A stretch of DNA of 64,000 nt from Alopecurus myosuroides (lineage: Eukaryota > Streptophyta > Magnoliopsida > Poales > Poaceae): NCBI GenBank assembly GCA_028641055.1, contig CM054062.1, forward strand, positions 136,442,682-136,506,681, written 5' to 3'. The translations under genes and the position numbers were made by a program. Below are positions 46,107-54,678 of the stretch, piece by piece (position 1 is the stretch's first letter; every line of letters starts with the position of its first letter). Under the pieces are notes generated by a model that was not told where the DNA came from, did no database searches, and saw only the letters and a program-made list of their open reading frames with translations.

Positions 46107-46990
46107 TGCGGATGGGGTATTATGTGAATAAAGTCCCTCATGGCAAAAAATTCAATGGGATCTTTTTGGTGGAGGGATGTGATGAATCTGGTGGATAATC
46201 TCAGGGATGTTTCTACTATGTCTCGTGGTAAAGGTGATTCATTACTGTTTTGGTCTGAAAGTGGAAGATTGGTGATTCTTCAAGGCCTTTAAAGGATAGT
46301 TTCCAATATTATTCTCCTATGTCTTGCATTATAATTCTTCTGCTGCAAAAAGTTTTTGCTTTGGAGGATAAAATACAACTTTTCCAACTCCCCTTGTCAC
46401 AACAAGCTTATGCTGAGTTTTAAGTGTTAAAGCAAATGTTAATTGTAAATCCCGTCTCTGATGAGAATGATAGCTGGACTTATTCCTGGGGGTCTTCTTA
46501 TACCTCGGCTCAGTTCTATAAAAGAATTTATAAGCATCTAATAAATTCTAAGGTGTATCAATGGATATGGCAATCGAATTGTTCTACGAAGTTGAAAGTT
46601 TTTTGCATGGTTAGTGGTTAAGGACGGGCTGAATACAAAGGATTTTCTTAAGATAAGGCATTGGGATGTAACTGCAAATTCTAATTTTTTTATGTGCCCT
46701 ACTGGTGAATATGAGGATAGGGCAACATCTCTTTATTACTTGCAATTTTAGCCAAAGAGTGTGGAATTACCTACAGATATATTGGATCTAGGCTACTGAC
46801 ATTCAGTTGATTATTAGTCAGGCAAGGAAGGGGTTTGCCAAGTCTTTTTTCATGGAGGTGGTAATTGTTGCTTGTAGACATATTTGGCTCCAAATGTATG
46901 GAAAGATATTTGAGAATCAAATGCTAAGATATAGAATGAAGAAGAAGCCAAAGGATGATTTAATGCAATGAATTGAAGCCCTACCTTAAT
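46107..46990 (+). pseudogene. LINE ORF2 part 2: C-terminal zf-RVT-like region, broken
   Basis: This continues the LINE after the LARD insertion. Translated pieces include a segment with SYTSAQFYKRIYKH (46485-46530) and WQSNCSTKLKVFCM (46567-46610). The latter resembles the W-x-S/K-x-x-P-x-K-x-K-x-F start of the zf-RVT domain that ends plant LINE ORF2. Several stops and shifts are present. The 3' untranslated region runs from about 46990 to the A-run at 47106. Confidence 0.75.
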
Positions 46991-47105
46991 TGGTGGAGCT
47001 AGTATCCTGTATATATTTCTGTATATATTTGTATCTGTAACTGTTTTTTGAGTTATTAATAAATGGGTGGGATGATGTGGGGCTTTTTCCCTACAGTCAA
47101 TGTTC

Positions 47106-47126
47106 TAAAAAAATCATGACAAAGAT
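47106..47126 (+). repeat. LINE A-tail and right TSD
   Basis: taaaaaaa is followed at 47114-47126 by tcatgacaaagat, the second copy of the 13-bp duplication at 24071. Confidence 0.9.
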
Positions 47127-47165
47127 ACGATTTAAACATAGATAAAGATGTGAAATTTTTGGACG

Positions 47166-47589
47166 CATCGCTCAACTGTACTTTGTTTACCCAGCATGTT
47201 AATTGTTCTTAGGAGAGACACCACTAGGGAAACTATGGCCCCCGGTCCTATTTTTCTCATTTATTACAACCTCGTTAACTTTCTTTTCATTATCACTTGC
47301 TCGATGTTTCATTTTCATTTAATCATCTCCAACCATTCGATAAGTTAATTGTCTACTTTTCATCAAGACTAGAAGATTGAGAACCTTCTCGAAAAGTTGG
47401 GAGCAAGTGAGAGTATGTGTTTATGTGCATGTCCACCCTTGTTGAAGCGTCAGACGACAAGCAACCTACTGAGAGACTTCGAGGTCCTACTGGATTGATA
47501 ACCCTAGTTCCATAACTGGGGGGAAATACTGCTATACTGCATCATAACTTCCTCTTGGGGTCTCCTAACAAACATGAAGTCTCCCGTCA
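47166..47589 (+). mobile_element. Gypsy A, part 3: end of 3' LTR
   Basis: The order of blocks (ttgtttaccca..., ggagagacacc, ggtcct, cctcttggggtctcc, ending cccgtca) matches the last 480 bp of the LTRs at 16810-17288 and 22480-22952. This is therefore the terminal part of the Gypsy A LTR begun at 9998. The start of this piece is approximate because the junction is diverged. Confidence 0.65.
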
Positions 47590-48874
47590 ACACTGGGTAT
47601 ACCCTAGTAGTTGATATGCTAAGAGATTCCATTGCAATGTCGTTTGTCCTCAGTGACATATCACAACACAGTTATATTACAAAATATCCTTGTACCATCA
47701 GGTTATCAGGGTTGTATATTCTGGAGGTTTTACTTTGGTACTATCAATTTTCACACCGTAAACTAGGTGAACAAAACGGTATCCGCTGGTAATTCTAAAG
47801 GAGTATATTACCTCGATGTTATGAGATGGGAATAACTTCTCTGTAAAAAGAGAGATACAAGCCTAGGCCCACTCGGTAGTCTTGATATCCATATGTTCTG
47901 CAAACAATGCATGATGATGATACATCATGTGAGATATCATAGTATAGTAATGAGTAAAAGGAATCTTACCGGTTAACGAGATAGACAAAGGTATAGTGAA
48001 CCAAACATTGTTTCGCGGCAATACCGGAATCCGTAATCTCGAGTAAGTTCAATATCACGAGTTATGGGAATATTTTATGATAACTAACAGGTTCAACAAA
48101 GTGTCTTTTGCATAGTGGGTGATATTCAATATGGGCATCCATGGCCCCTCTATTTATTATTGAGATGGAAAGAATTTTTGATATCATGTCCAAACACTAT
48201 CGAACATGTAGGGGTAACACACTTAAGTTAGGTCTAGTTTATGTGTATATTGGTAGGTCCAGATCAATAAGGAGTATCATCGGAACGGTGTTTCTGCATG
48301 ATAGATATATTATATATAGAGGAGAGAATTTATAATGAGGGTATTGGAAGTCTAGAGTAATAGAAACAGTTTCTATTACTGCCGGAATTTATTCCGGAGT
48401 TTTTGTGAGCGAGAAAATTAAGTTCCACGCATTCCAGAGCATGAGCAAGGGGGCATGCGATTTCCCAGGATGTTGGAAATATATTTCTAACATCATTACA
48501 TAAGGTCGATGATTTTATCTATTGGGGTCATAGGTTTCCGGAAGAGTTTCGGGCAGGACCAAGAAGGGGGAGTGCCGGAGAGGGGGGAGATCTGCCCCCA
48601 TGGCCGCACCCATCATATGGGGGCTTCCATGTGGACCCCAGGGCCATAAACCAATGTGCATTGCTCCTCCTAATCTTTTCCATGTTTGGTTAAAAGAGAT
48701 AAAAGAAAAACCAAACAGGAAAAGGTAAATTGGAAAAAGGTGGGGAGTTGGACTTCCATGGGAGACCAAATCCGGCTCCACCTAGGAGGGGGTGCGGCAG
48801 ACTTGGAGGATGTGGATTGGGGAGGGATTCCCTCCCCTCCCTCCCCCCGCCCTCCAAGGCAGGCCCTTCTCCAC

Positions 48875-48885
48875 CTATAAAAGGA
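48875..48885 (+). promoter_or_regulatory. TATA box of Copia LTR
   Basis: cctataaaagg lies just upstream of a (tc)n run at 48919-48934. The position matches the TATA box of BARE/Angela-type LTRs. Confidence 0.6.
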
Positions 48886-48949
48886 CCCAAACACCAAGGA
48901 AAAACAGATCAATCGACCTCTCTCTCTCTCTCTCGTGCGCGTATAATTA

Positions 48950-49065
48950 GAGCCTCTAATTAAACTATCTAATTAGATCCCCTCTAATTGAATTAGAGCT
49001 TCTTATAATTGGGGTTTTGACGTGTCCTCTTCTAATTAGATCTAGCTTCTAATTGATCTCTCTCT
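48950..49065 (+). repeat. Cluster of ctaattag-type motifs
   Basis: Within about 110 bp the strings taattag, taattaa, taattga and taattgg occur nine or so times, several as the palindrome ctaattag. This lies in the transcribed leader part of the Copia LTR. Confidence 0.7.
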
Positions 49066-49428
49066 TCTCTCTCATATGTTGAGAACTCCACCTTATTATA
49101 CACCTGTAGAGCCTAGTACTGGACGGTGTAGTGCTGCGGAACTCGTCCCGACGTATGCTTGCGATCTCTTAGAGGGGTAACACGTGAGACAATGGATCAA
49201 GGTGCTGGATATGGGGAGTCGGCGAAATCCTCACCCATAGGCTTGTGCGCGAGGATCTTTAACAGGCTTCATCGACATCGTCACCGACATATCTTCCGCT
49301 TCTATGGTGTTGGTAAATGATGTCGAGCTAGATCTTGGAATTTTTACTCACTTGTATCTTCATAGATAGATCTTGACTGTTGCGTAGCATGAATGGCGAT
49401 TTTTTTTAATTCCCGTACATGCAACCCA

Positions 49429-49710
49429 ATACTTAGCTCGCTGGAGGAGGAGGGCGGTGCCAGTTTCCTTTGGGCTGAAGGATTAGATCTCGTCGGAAGA
49501 GTGCACGCCGGAGAGGAGACGGGCAGCGCGTGGCAGAGACTAGGGTGGCGCAGAGGACGTTCGGGATGGCTAGCGGTCTGGGGCATAAGGTCGCCATCGT
49601 TGGAACGGAACCGAGAGTAAGAGATATGGCTGAGGGCAAAAAGGATTGCGGGTTGCTTTCCTATTTTGTGAGGGATTTTTGTGAAAAACAGTCGCGACGT
49701 ACAACAGTAG
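49429..49710. other. Flanking sequence, no clear feature
   Basis: A moderately GC-rich 280-bp stretch. A minus-strand frame (49344-49748) and two plus-strand frames cross it, none with a recognisable domain. It could be a gene or promoter fragment. The last five bases (agtag) are the TSD of the next element. Confidence 0.3.
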
Positions 49711-49925
49711 TGATAGGGACATAATAGAGGTCCATGAGGTTTATTCATGCTTGAGTTGGAAAGAAATATTAAGTCTCACTGATGATTATTTTAAGGTGAA
49801 TTCTTTCCTATTATTAAATATTGTTTGTGGTTATAAGAATGTTATACTACCTAAGCTATGTTATCATTTATTAGCAGGGTTATTGTTAATACAAACATGG
49901 ATGGAGGATGACTTCAAGAGGAGCT

Positions 49926-50060
49926 GGAAAACAATATGTGGCTGATGGAAAACAAGCTTACAAGTGTTGAAAACAATCAAGCCATGGTGAAAACAGAAGT
50001 ACAAGTGATGAAAACAATCCTGCAAATGGTGAAAACAATTATTGCAAGGATCAAAACAAG
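49926..50060 (+). repeat. 21-nt phased gaaaaca array (5' LTR)
   Basis: (t/g)gaaaaca-type units begin at 49926, 49947, 49968, 49988, 50009, 50030 and 50051 (the last is tcaaaaca). The spacing is 21, 21, 20, 21, 21 and 21. Between them the sequence varies. The same array is present in the 3' LTR about 4039 bp downstream. Confidence 0.85.
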
Positions 50061-50173
50061 GGGATCGCGCCTCCATAGGGTTAAATGCGCCATAGTGAAG
50101 TCCTAATTAATTTAGGCATGGCTTGTATGCCATAATGGCCGAACCCCCTAAACTTGGGTCGGTTTGTATCCCT

Positions 50174-50255
50174 TCCTAGTCCAAGTAGGATTCCTAGTAG
50201 AGTCCTCCTAGTCCAAGTAGGAGTCCTAGTTGAGTCCTAGTCCTAGTAGGAGAGG
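50174..50255 (+). repeat. Promoter-proximal ctagtccaagtagga repeats (5' LTR)
   Basis: Three imperfect copies of ctagtccaagtagga separated by cctagt(a/t)gagtcct spacers lie 25 to 105 bp upstream of the TATA box. Repeats in this position are often enhancer-like in LTR promoters. Confidence 0.75.
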
Positions 50256-50277
50256 TGCTTGTGCAAGGAGCCCTCCA

Positions 50278-50288
50278 CCTATATATAC
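50278..50288 (+). promoter_or_regulatory. TATA box in 5' LTR
   Basis: cctatatatac is followed by a leader, and a primer site lies downstream at 50638. The same box is in the 3' LTR at about 54317-54327. Confidence 0.7.
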
Positions 50289-50637
50289 TCCCCACCTACG
50301 TGTGGAAGAGGGAGATCAAGTTTAAACCAAAACCAACAAAACCCTAGCCTCTAGTTTGTATTGCTGCTAAGCATACTACTTGAAGTTTACCCTGCAAAGT
50401 TGTGTGATATCTTGTTATTCCATCTGGGAATAGGGGGATACTGGACCACTTGTGATCTTTGATTACTTGTGCAAGAGTGTGTAGTTGAGAATATCCAAAG
50501 AGCTTGATTGTTGTTGCATCTGGCAACAGGGGTCAGCTGAGTAAGAGGTCTCAGTGTAGCACTAGTTATCCAATTATCAGAAAACCACAAAAAGAGAGAG
50601 AAGCTTAACGAGAAGATCGGGCCACCCCATATCATCT

Positions 50638-50647
50638 TGGTATCAGA
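50638..50647 (+). other. Primer binding site (tRNA-Met type)
   Basis: tggtatcaga, 3 bases after the 5' LTR, matches the first ten bases of the usual tggtatcagagcc site. The following bases (ttctcc) depart from it. Confidence 0.85.
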
Positions 50648-52347
50648 TTCTCCAGGTTTACTCGGTGAGCAAAGTTATCTCTAGTTTTAGTTTTTTTTCC
50701 TATCCAGAAAAAGCCCCACAAAAATATTAGGTTTAGTTTGTGCCAGAGCCTAGATCAACACCAATTTGCATCTACTAGTTGTTGTTTATTGTTGATTTGT
50801 GTTCCCGTTTTTCTGTTTTTAGTTTTTGTCTATTAGGTTAGGGTTCCTCGTCATCATCTTTTGTTTTAGATCAATACCGAAAATCCCACCAAAAATATTT
50901 GTCCAAAGTTGCTGTGCGTATTTGTCTTACTTGATTTGTGCTGCTCCGCTTACGGAAATCCAAGTCGCTGCTTCGAAACCGCGTCAAACGCGCGGAAACG
51001 TGCCGCCACGCGCTTCTCTCAGTCGGCTCGTTCCATCGATCGCGCTGCCAGGCGTTTCCAGCCGATATTTTTGCTGCTCGCGCTGACCACGCGCCGTCCT
51101 ATAAGCGCGTCCTTGGTTCCGTGCACTCGTTTCACGTGCAAGACTCGGTCCACCGTATCTCTGCACCGCGCTGAAGCGCTACCGCCAAAACAGCGCCGAC
51201 GGGCCAAACAGAAACCGCCTCACCGATCCGATCCTTGCCTCACGGGATTCGCTACATGCCAAAAACTATCCGCGCGCGCAAACGCGCTCAATCCGGCCAA
51301 CGCGCGCTACCAGCCAAAAACCCACGCGCGCAGCTTCCGTTCCCTCCTGAACTCGGTCCACCATCGCGCCACTACCTTTTTTTTCACTGTCCACCTGCGT
51401 TGGAGTCCACCCGCGTCGCCCCTTTTGTCGCGTCCGACAAAACTAGATCATTGTCGCGTCCGAGCGACCAGGCAACGCGCCAACTGCCAGTTGCGCTAGT
51501 TCCAAGTTGGCTCGCACATCTATCTGGTGTCGGAGTCCGAGCATACAGATTCCCAGCACTACCGGAACCGGAAAAAACAGCTAAGCCACACAACCGCGCG
51601 CATCGGCCATTGTTTTGTTTCAGTTTTTCTTTAGTTTTCGTTTGTTTTTCTCCCGTTTATCCCTAGGTTTCTGTGCTGATCTTTGATAAGCCCTAGCTAC
51701 AGCCATTCTACAACAAATTTTAGGTCCCAAAACCCAAAGACTAGCTGTTTTATTGCTCTACAGGCTGCTCAATTTGATCAATTCTTGTCCATATTTTCTG
51801 CTCCTAGTTGATTCAAAGGCCATTGGAAAAGTACAAAAAAATAGAGAAAAGGAGAAAAAGTATTAAAAAAATAGAAAGAGAGAAAAAGCAAAAAGAGGCC
51901 GAGACATACTATCACTAGTGGAAGCCTATCATCTTGGATATTTTGTGGACATGTTTGAGCAATCTTGTGCCTGTTTCATAGAGTATTTGCTAGTGTCTTT
52001 CTAGTGCTTGCAATAACTCTTCCATATAATTGCTAAGACACATTTGTCTCCCAGAGTGAGTGTGTTTCCTTTAGTATTTTTCATCACATTAGACAGTACA
52101 TTGGAGTTGTTATTTTGGTGTTGTTAGGAATCCCAACCAAGCCCCACCAAAAACCCTGTTTGCATTGTGATACTTGATAGCTCGGATTATTCTCTTCTCA
52201 CACTAAAGCACATTATTCATTGCTCCTTGTTGGTAAGTTGATCCTTTTCACTCTTGGAACATTAAGTGAAGCCATCTTTGCTTGGTTTTGAGTGAGTTGT
52301 GAGAGGCACCACAACCTATTGTTATTTTGTTTCTAACAAATTAATCA
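50648..52347 (+). other. Leader region with GC-rich island
   Basis: A 1.7 kb untranslated stretch. 50930-51610 is rich in cgcg and gccaa strings, with overlapping ORFs (50909-51499 and 51235-51666) that have arginine- and proline-rich, low-complexity products and no domain. 51830-51905 is a nearly pure purine run (agaaaaag-type). I see no gag zinc knuckle. The GC-rich island might be captured host sequence or a family-specific leader. Confidence 0.6.
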
Positions 52348-52890
52348 ATGGGTTTTCCTAGTGTTGATGCTTGCAGTGCTACGTTTTGGAAGGAGGATGC
52401 TAGTGGGATTCCAGCAAAAGATTTATTTCACTTCACAGCAGACATCAAGGAAAGCAAGGTTGCTATTACCCTTGATAAAGGTACACAGTATAATTTTGTT
52501 AGTCCCGAGGTTGTTGAAGAATTGCAGCTGGTTCCACACACATGTGATCCATTTAGGTTACCTACATATGACGATGAACTTATTATTACTCACATAGTTT
52601 TTGTTCCTTTAACCATTCATGGCCATAAGGAGAAAATTTTATGTCATGTGATGCCTAGATATATTATTTGTTCTCATCTTTTGTTGGGACAACAATGGTG
52701 CACTAAATATAGATTTAATTTTGATAGCCATTATCCTGATTTACAATTCTTTTGGAACAATAAGAAAAATTGGATAATACATGGATGGCTTACAAAATTT
52801 CAAAGAATTAGACATCAACCCTTAATTTCTGCTCAAATGCTTGAAAAGCAAAGACTTGAAAAACTTGAGATGCAAAACTTGAGCGTTTAG
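52348..52890 (+). CDS. Retropepsin-like (aspartic protease fold) ORF of non-autonomous Gypsy
   Basis: This 180-codon frame resembles the Gypsy-type aspartic protease region that normally cuts the Gag-Pol polyprotein. Residues about 45-60 read LDKGTQYNFVSPEVVEELQL, matching the active-site loop and flap-start pattern, where D-T/S-G-A is usual. Here the tripeptide is D-K-G, so the catalytic loop is altered and activity is doubtful. Further on, THIVFVPLTIHGHKEKILCHV and LLLGQQWCTKYRFNFD match the LLG-x-W and later strands of the fold. Upstream gag and downstream RT are absent. The stop at 52888 is followed after 2 bases by the ATG of the next ORF in another frame. The start was chosen at the first ATG, and the true frame may begin upstream by splicing. 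Confidence 0.6.
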   Translation: MGFPSVDACSATFWKEDASGIPAKDLFHFTADIKESKVAITLDKGTQYNFVSPEVVEELQLVPHTCDPFRLPTYDDELIITHIVFVPLTIHGHKEKILCHVMPRYIICSHLLLGQQWCTKYRFNFDSHYPDLQFFWNNKKNWIIHGWLTKFQRIRHQPLISAQMLEKQRLEKLEMQNLSV

Positions 52891-52892
52891 TT

Positions 52893-53984
52893 ATGGGATT
52901 TGTCGAGGATGAGAAGGCGTTTGAGGTTGTTTCTACTAATGTAATCATGTCTACTCCTAGTGTTGTTTCTTGTGATATGCAGGTTACTTTTGAAGAAAGG
53001 GAGCCACATCAAGTACAACCTGCATCACCACTTGAGATAGATGAATTGGTACCTAATAAATCTGAGGAGGATGCTATTGATAAAGGTGCTGATTTCGTGT
53101 TACACCTCTCAAGTATTGAATTATGTGAATCCACTAAATTTCTAGTTGATTCTTGTGAGTTGACAAGCATAGATAGTCCACCTACATGTGATAATGTGCT
53201 AATTTCTAAATTTAATCATGTGGTGTTGATTTCACATAAAGAAGTACTTGCTAAAATACCACCTAATGATATTGTGGATTACATCATGTTAAATGAATCA
53301 ATTAATGTGCAAAGTGCTATGAACAAGGTTGCTGAAATTTCATATGTCAATTCTAGCAATTATGTTTCTTCTTTCACTTTTAACTTGATTGGTGACTATA
53401 ACATGAGTGAAATTTTTATGGTGGATCACATATGCCTAACTTGTGATAAAGTGGCCGATTTGAACATTGTTTTACCTTGGGTAAATAAGCTACAACTTAC
53501 TACATATGAGCATGATTTTACACATATGTTTGGTTTGCCACAATACTTGTCACATACATGTGCTAATAAATTGTTCTTCACTTATATTTGCAAATTAAGT
53601 TGCAATTTTCATGATGAAAATAATAAGCATATTCCCACCTTTGAGTGTACTAATAAATATATGTATTGTGCATACACGTTGTTCTTTTTGTTTATTCCAC
53701 TTTCAGCATACAACAAGCCGAGGACGTCTTGTCTTGAAGAAAGGGGGGATGATAGGGACATAATAGAGGTCCATGAGGTTTATTCATGCTTGAGTTGGAA
53801 AGAAATATTAAGTCTCACTGATGATTATTTTAAGGTGAATTCTTTCCTATTATTAAATATTGTTTGTGGTTATAAGAATGTTATACTACCTAAGCTATGT
53901 TATCATTTATTAGCAGGGTTATTGTTAACACAAACATGGATGGAGGATGACTTCAAGAGGAGCTGGAAAACAATATGTGGCTGA
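52893..53984 (+). CDS. Uncharacterised ORF ending in the 3' LTR
   Basis: This is a 363-codon open frame with no RT, RNase H or integrase motif. The first half is acidic with several short hydrophobic stretches. The middle is Cys/His-containing (HICLTCDKVADLN), and a hydrophobic stretch (YCAYTLFFLFIPLSAY) lies near residue 260-275. Next comes PRTSCLEERGDD, which resembles the conserved R-x-x-x-x-E-x-G-x-D-D end of Gypsy pol proteins. Its codons contain the polypurine tract, so the original protein probably ended near here, and the last 75 or so codons read into the LTR. It may be a highly diverged remnant of the 3' end of pol or a new accessory protein. That such a long frame stays open in a non-autonomous element is notable. 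Confidence 0.5.
   Translation: MGFVEDEKAFEVVSTNVIMSTPSVVSCDMQVTFEEREPHQVQPASPLEIDELVPNKSEEDAIDKGADFVLHLSSIELCESTKFLVDSCELTSIDSPPTCDNVLISKFNHVVLISHKEVLAKIPPNDIVDYIMLNESINVQSAMNKVAEISYVNSSNYVSSFTFNLIGDYNMSEIFMVDHICLTCDKVADLNIVLPWVNKLQLTTYEHDFTHMFGLPQYLSHTCANKLFFTYICKLSCNFHDENNKHIPTFECTNKYMYCAYTLFFLFIPLSAYNKPRTSCLEERGDDRDIIEVHEVYSCLSWKEILSLTDDYFKVNSFLLLNIVCGYKNVILPKLCYHLLAGLLLTQTWMEDDFKRSWKTICG
53736..53749 (+). other. Polypurine tract of the 5.0 kb Gypsy
   Basis: gaagaaagggggga directly precedes TGATAGGG at 53750 and is the plus-strand primer. Confidence 0.9.
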
Positions 53985-54673
53985 TGGAAAACAAGCTTAC
54001 AAGTGTTGAAAACAATCAAGCCATGGTGAAAACAGAAGTACAAGTGATGAAAACAATCCTGCAAATGGTGAAAACAATTGTTGCAAGGATCAAAACAAGG
54101 GGATGGCGCCTCCATAGGGTTAAATGCGCCATAGTGAAGTCCTAATTAATTTAGGCATGGCCTATATGCCATAATGGCCGAACCCCCTAAAGTTGGGTCG
54201 GTTTGTATCCCTTCCTAGTCCAAGTAGGAGTCCTAGTAGAGTCCTCCTAGTCCAAGTAGGAGTCCTAGTTGAGTCCTAGTCCAAGTAGGAGAGGTGCTTG
54301 TGCAAGGAGCCCTCCACCTATATATACTCCCCACCTACGTGTGGAAGAGGGAGATCAAGTTTAAACCAAAACCAACAAAACCCTAGCCTCTAGTTTGTAT
54401 TGCTGCTAAGCATACTACTTGAAGTTTACCCTGCAAAGCTGCGTGATATCTTGTTATTCCATCTGGGAATAGGGGGATACAGGACCACTTGTGATCTTTG
54501 ATTACTTGTGCAAGAGTGTGTAGTTGAGAATATCCAAAGAGCTTGATTGTTGTTGCATCTGGCAGCAGGGGTCAGCTGAGTGAGAGGTCTCAGTGTAGCA
54601 CTAGTTATCCAATTATCAGAAAACCACAAAAAGAGAGAGAAGCTCAACGAGAAGATCGGGCCACCCCATATCA
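53750..54673 (+). mobile_element. 3' LTR of the 5.0 kb Gypsy
   Basis: It has the same length as the 5' LTR and about 14 substitutions by hand count, most of them transitions. The 21-nt phased array is at about 53965-54099 and the ctagtccaagtagga repeats at about 54214-54292. It is followed by the TSD agtag. Confidence 0.92.
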
Positions 54674-54678
54674 AGTAG

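Larger units (their letters stand above)
24084..47113 (+). mobile_element. LINE (non-LTR retrotransposon), split by a LARD element
   Basis: Removing the nested element at 30265-46101 leaves about 7.2 kb. It runs from a C-rich 5' leader (24084-24228) through ORF1 with a zinc knuckle and ORF2 with endonuclease and reverse transcriptase, to a zf-RVT-like C-terminus and a short A-run (taaaaaaa, 47106-47113). The 13-bp TSDs show a near full-length insertion, since most LINE copies are 5'-truncated. Multiple stops and frameshifts in both ORFs make it inactive. The domain set is that of plant L1-type LINEs. Confidence 0.9.
47590..49428 (+). mobile_element. BARE/Angela-like Copia LTR, 5' truncated
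   Basis: The block order matches the Angela/WIS/BARE LTR of Triticeae at low similarity. In order these are a tggaggttttactttggtactatc block, a taggtga-to-pentameric stretch, an ccggttaacgagatagac segment (47969-47988), a pyrimidine/purine-rich GC block, a promoter (cctataaaagg, 48875-48885) with a CT run, and a tail of agatagatcttgactgttgcgtagcatg and a T-run. It ends near ttcccgtacatgcaaccca. No primer site follows, so it is a 3' or solo LTR. Gypsy A may have inserted into it, which would put its start left of the window. Confidence 0.6.
49711..50634 (+). mobile_element. 5' LTR of the 5.0 kb Gypsy
   Basis: Starts TGATAGGGACATAA and ends CCCCATATCA. It contains a 21-nt phased gaaaaca array (49926-50060), repeated ctagtccaagtagga units (50174-50255) and a TATA box (cctatatatac, 50278-50288). 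Confidence 0.92.
49711..54673 (+). mobile_element. Complete non-autonomous Gypsy (5.0 kb, 924-bp LTRs)
   Basis: The LTRs at 49711-50634 and 53750-54673 are each exactly 924 bp, with TG...CA ends, agtag TSDs (49706-49710 and 54674-54678), a tggtatcaga primer site and a gaagaaagggggga polypurine tract. The internal 3115 bp hold a GC-rich leader and two ORFs but no RT, RNase H or integrase. By hand I count about 14 differences between the LTRs (roughly 1.5%). At a commonly used grass rate of 1.3e-8 per site per year this suggests about half a million years, so it is young. Confidence 0.92.

Noticed and set aside
49864..50076. His-rich minus-strand ORF with 7-residue periodicity as a repeat protein
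   Set aside because: The periodicity is the translation of the 21-nt phased array. It is an artefact of the DNA repeat.
50909..51666. Overlapping 143-196 codon ORFs as captured host exons
   Set aside because: Products are Arg/Pro/Ser-rich in several frames at once, as expected from GC-rich DNA. No domain is visible. Kept only as a compositional observation.
49711..54673. A segmental duplication of a 0.9 kb gene-like block
   Set aside because: The two 924-bp copies are LTRs of one element, with TSD, PBS and PPT in place.
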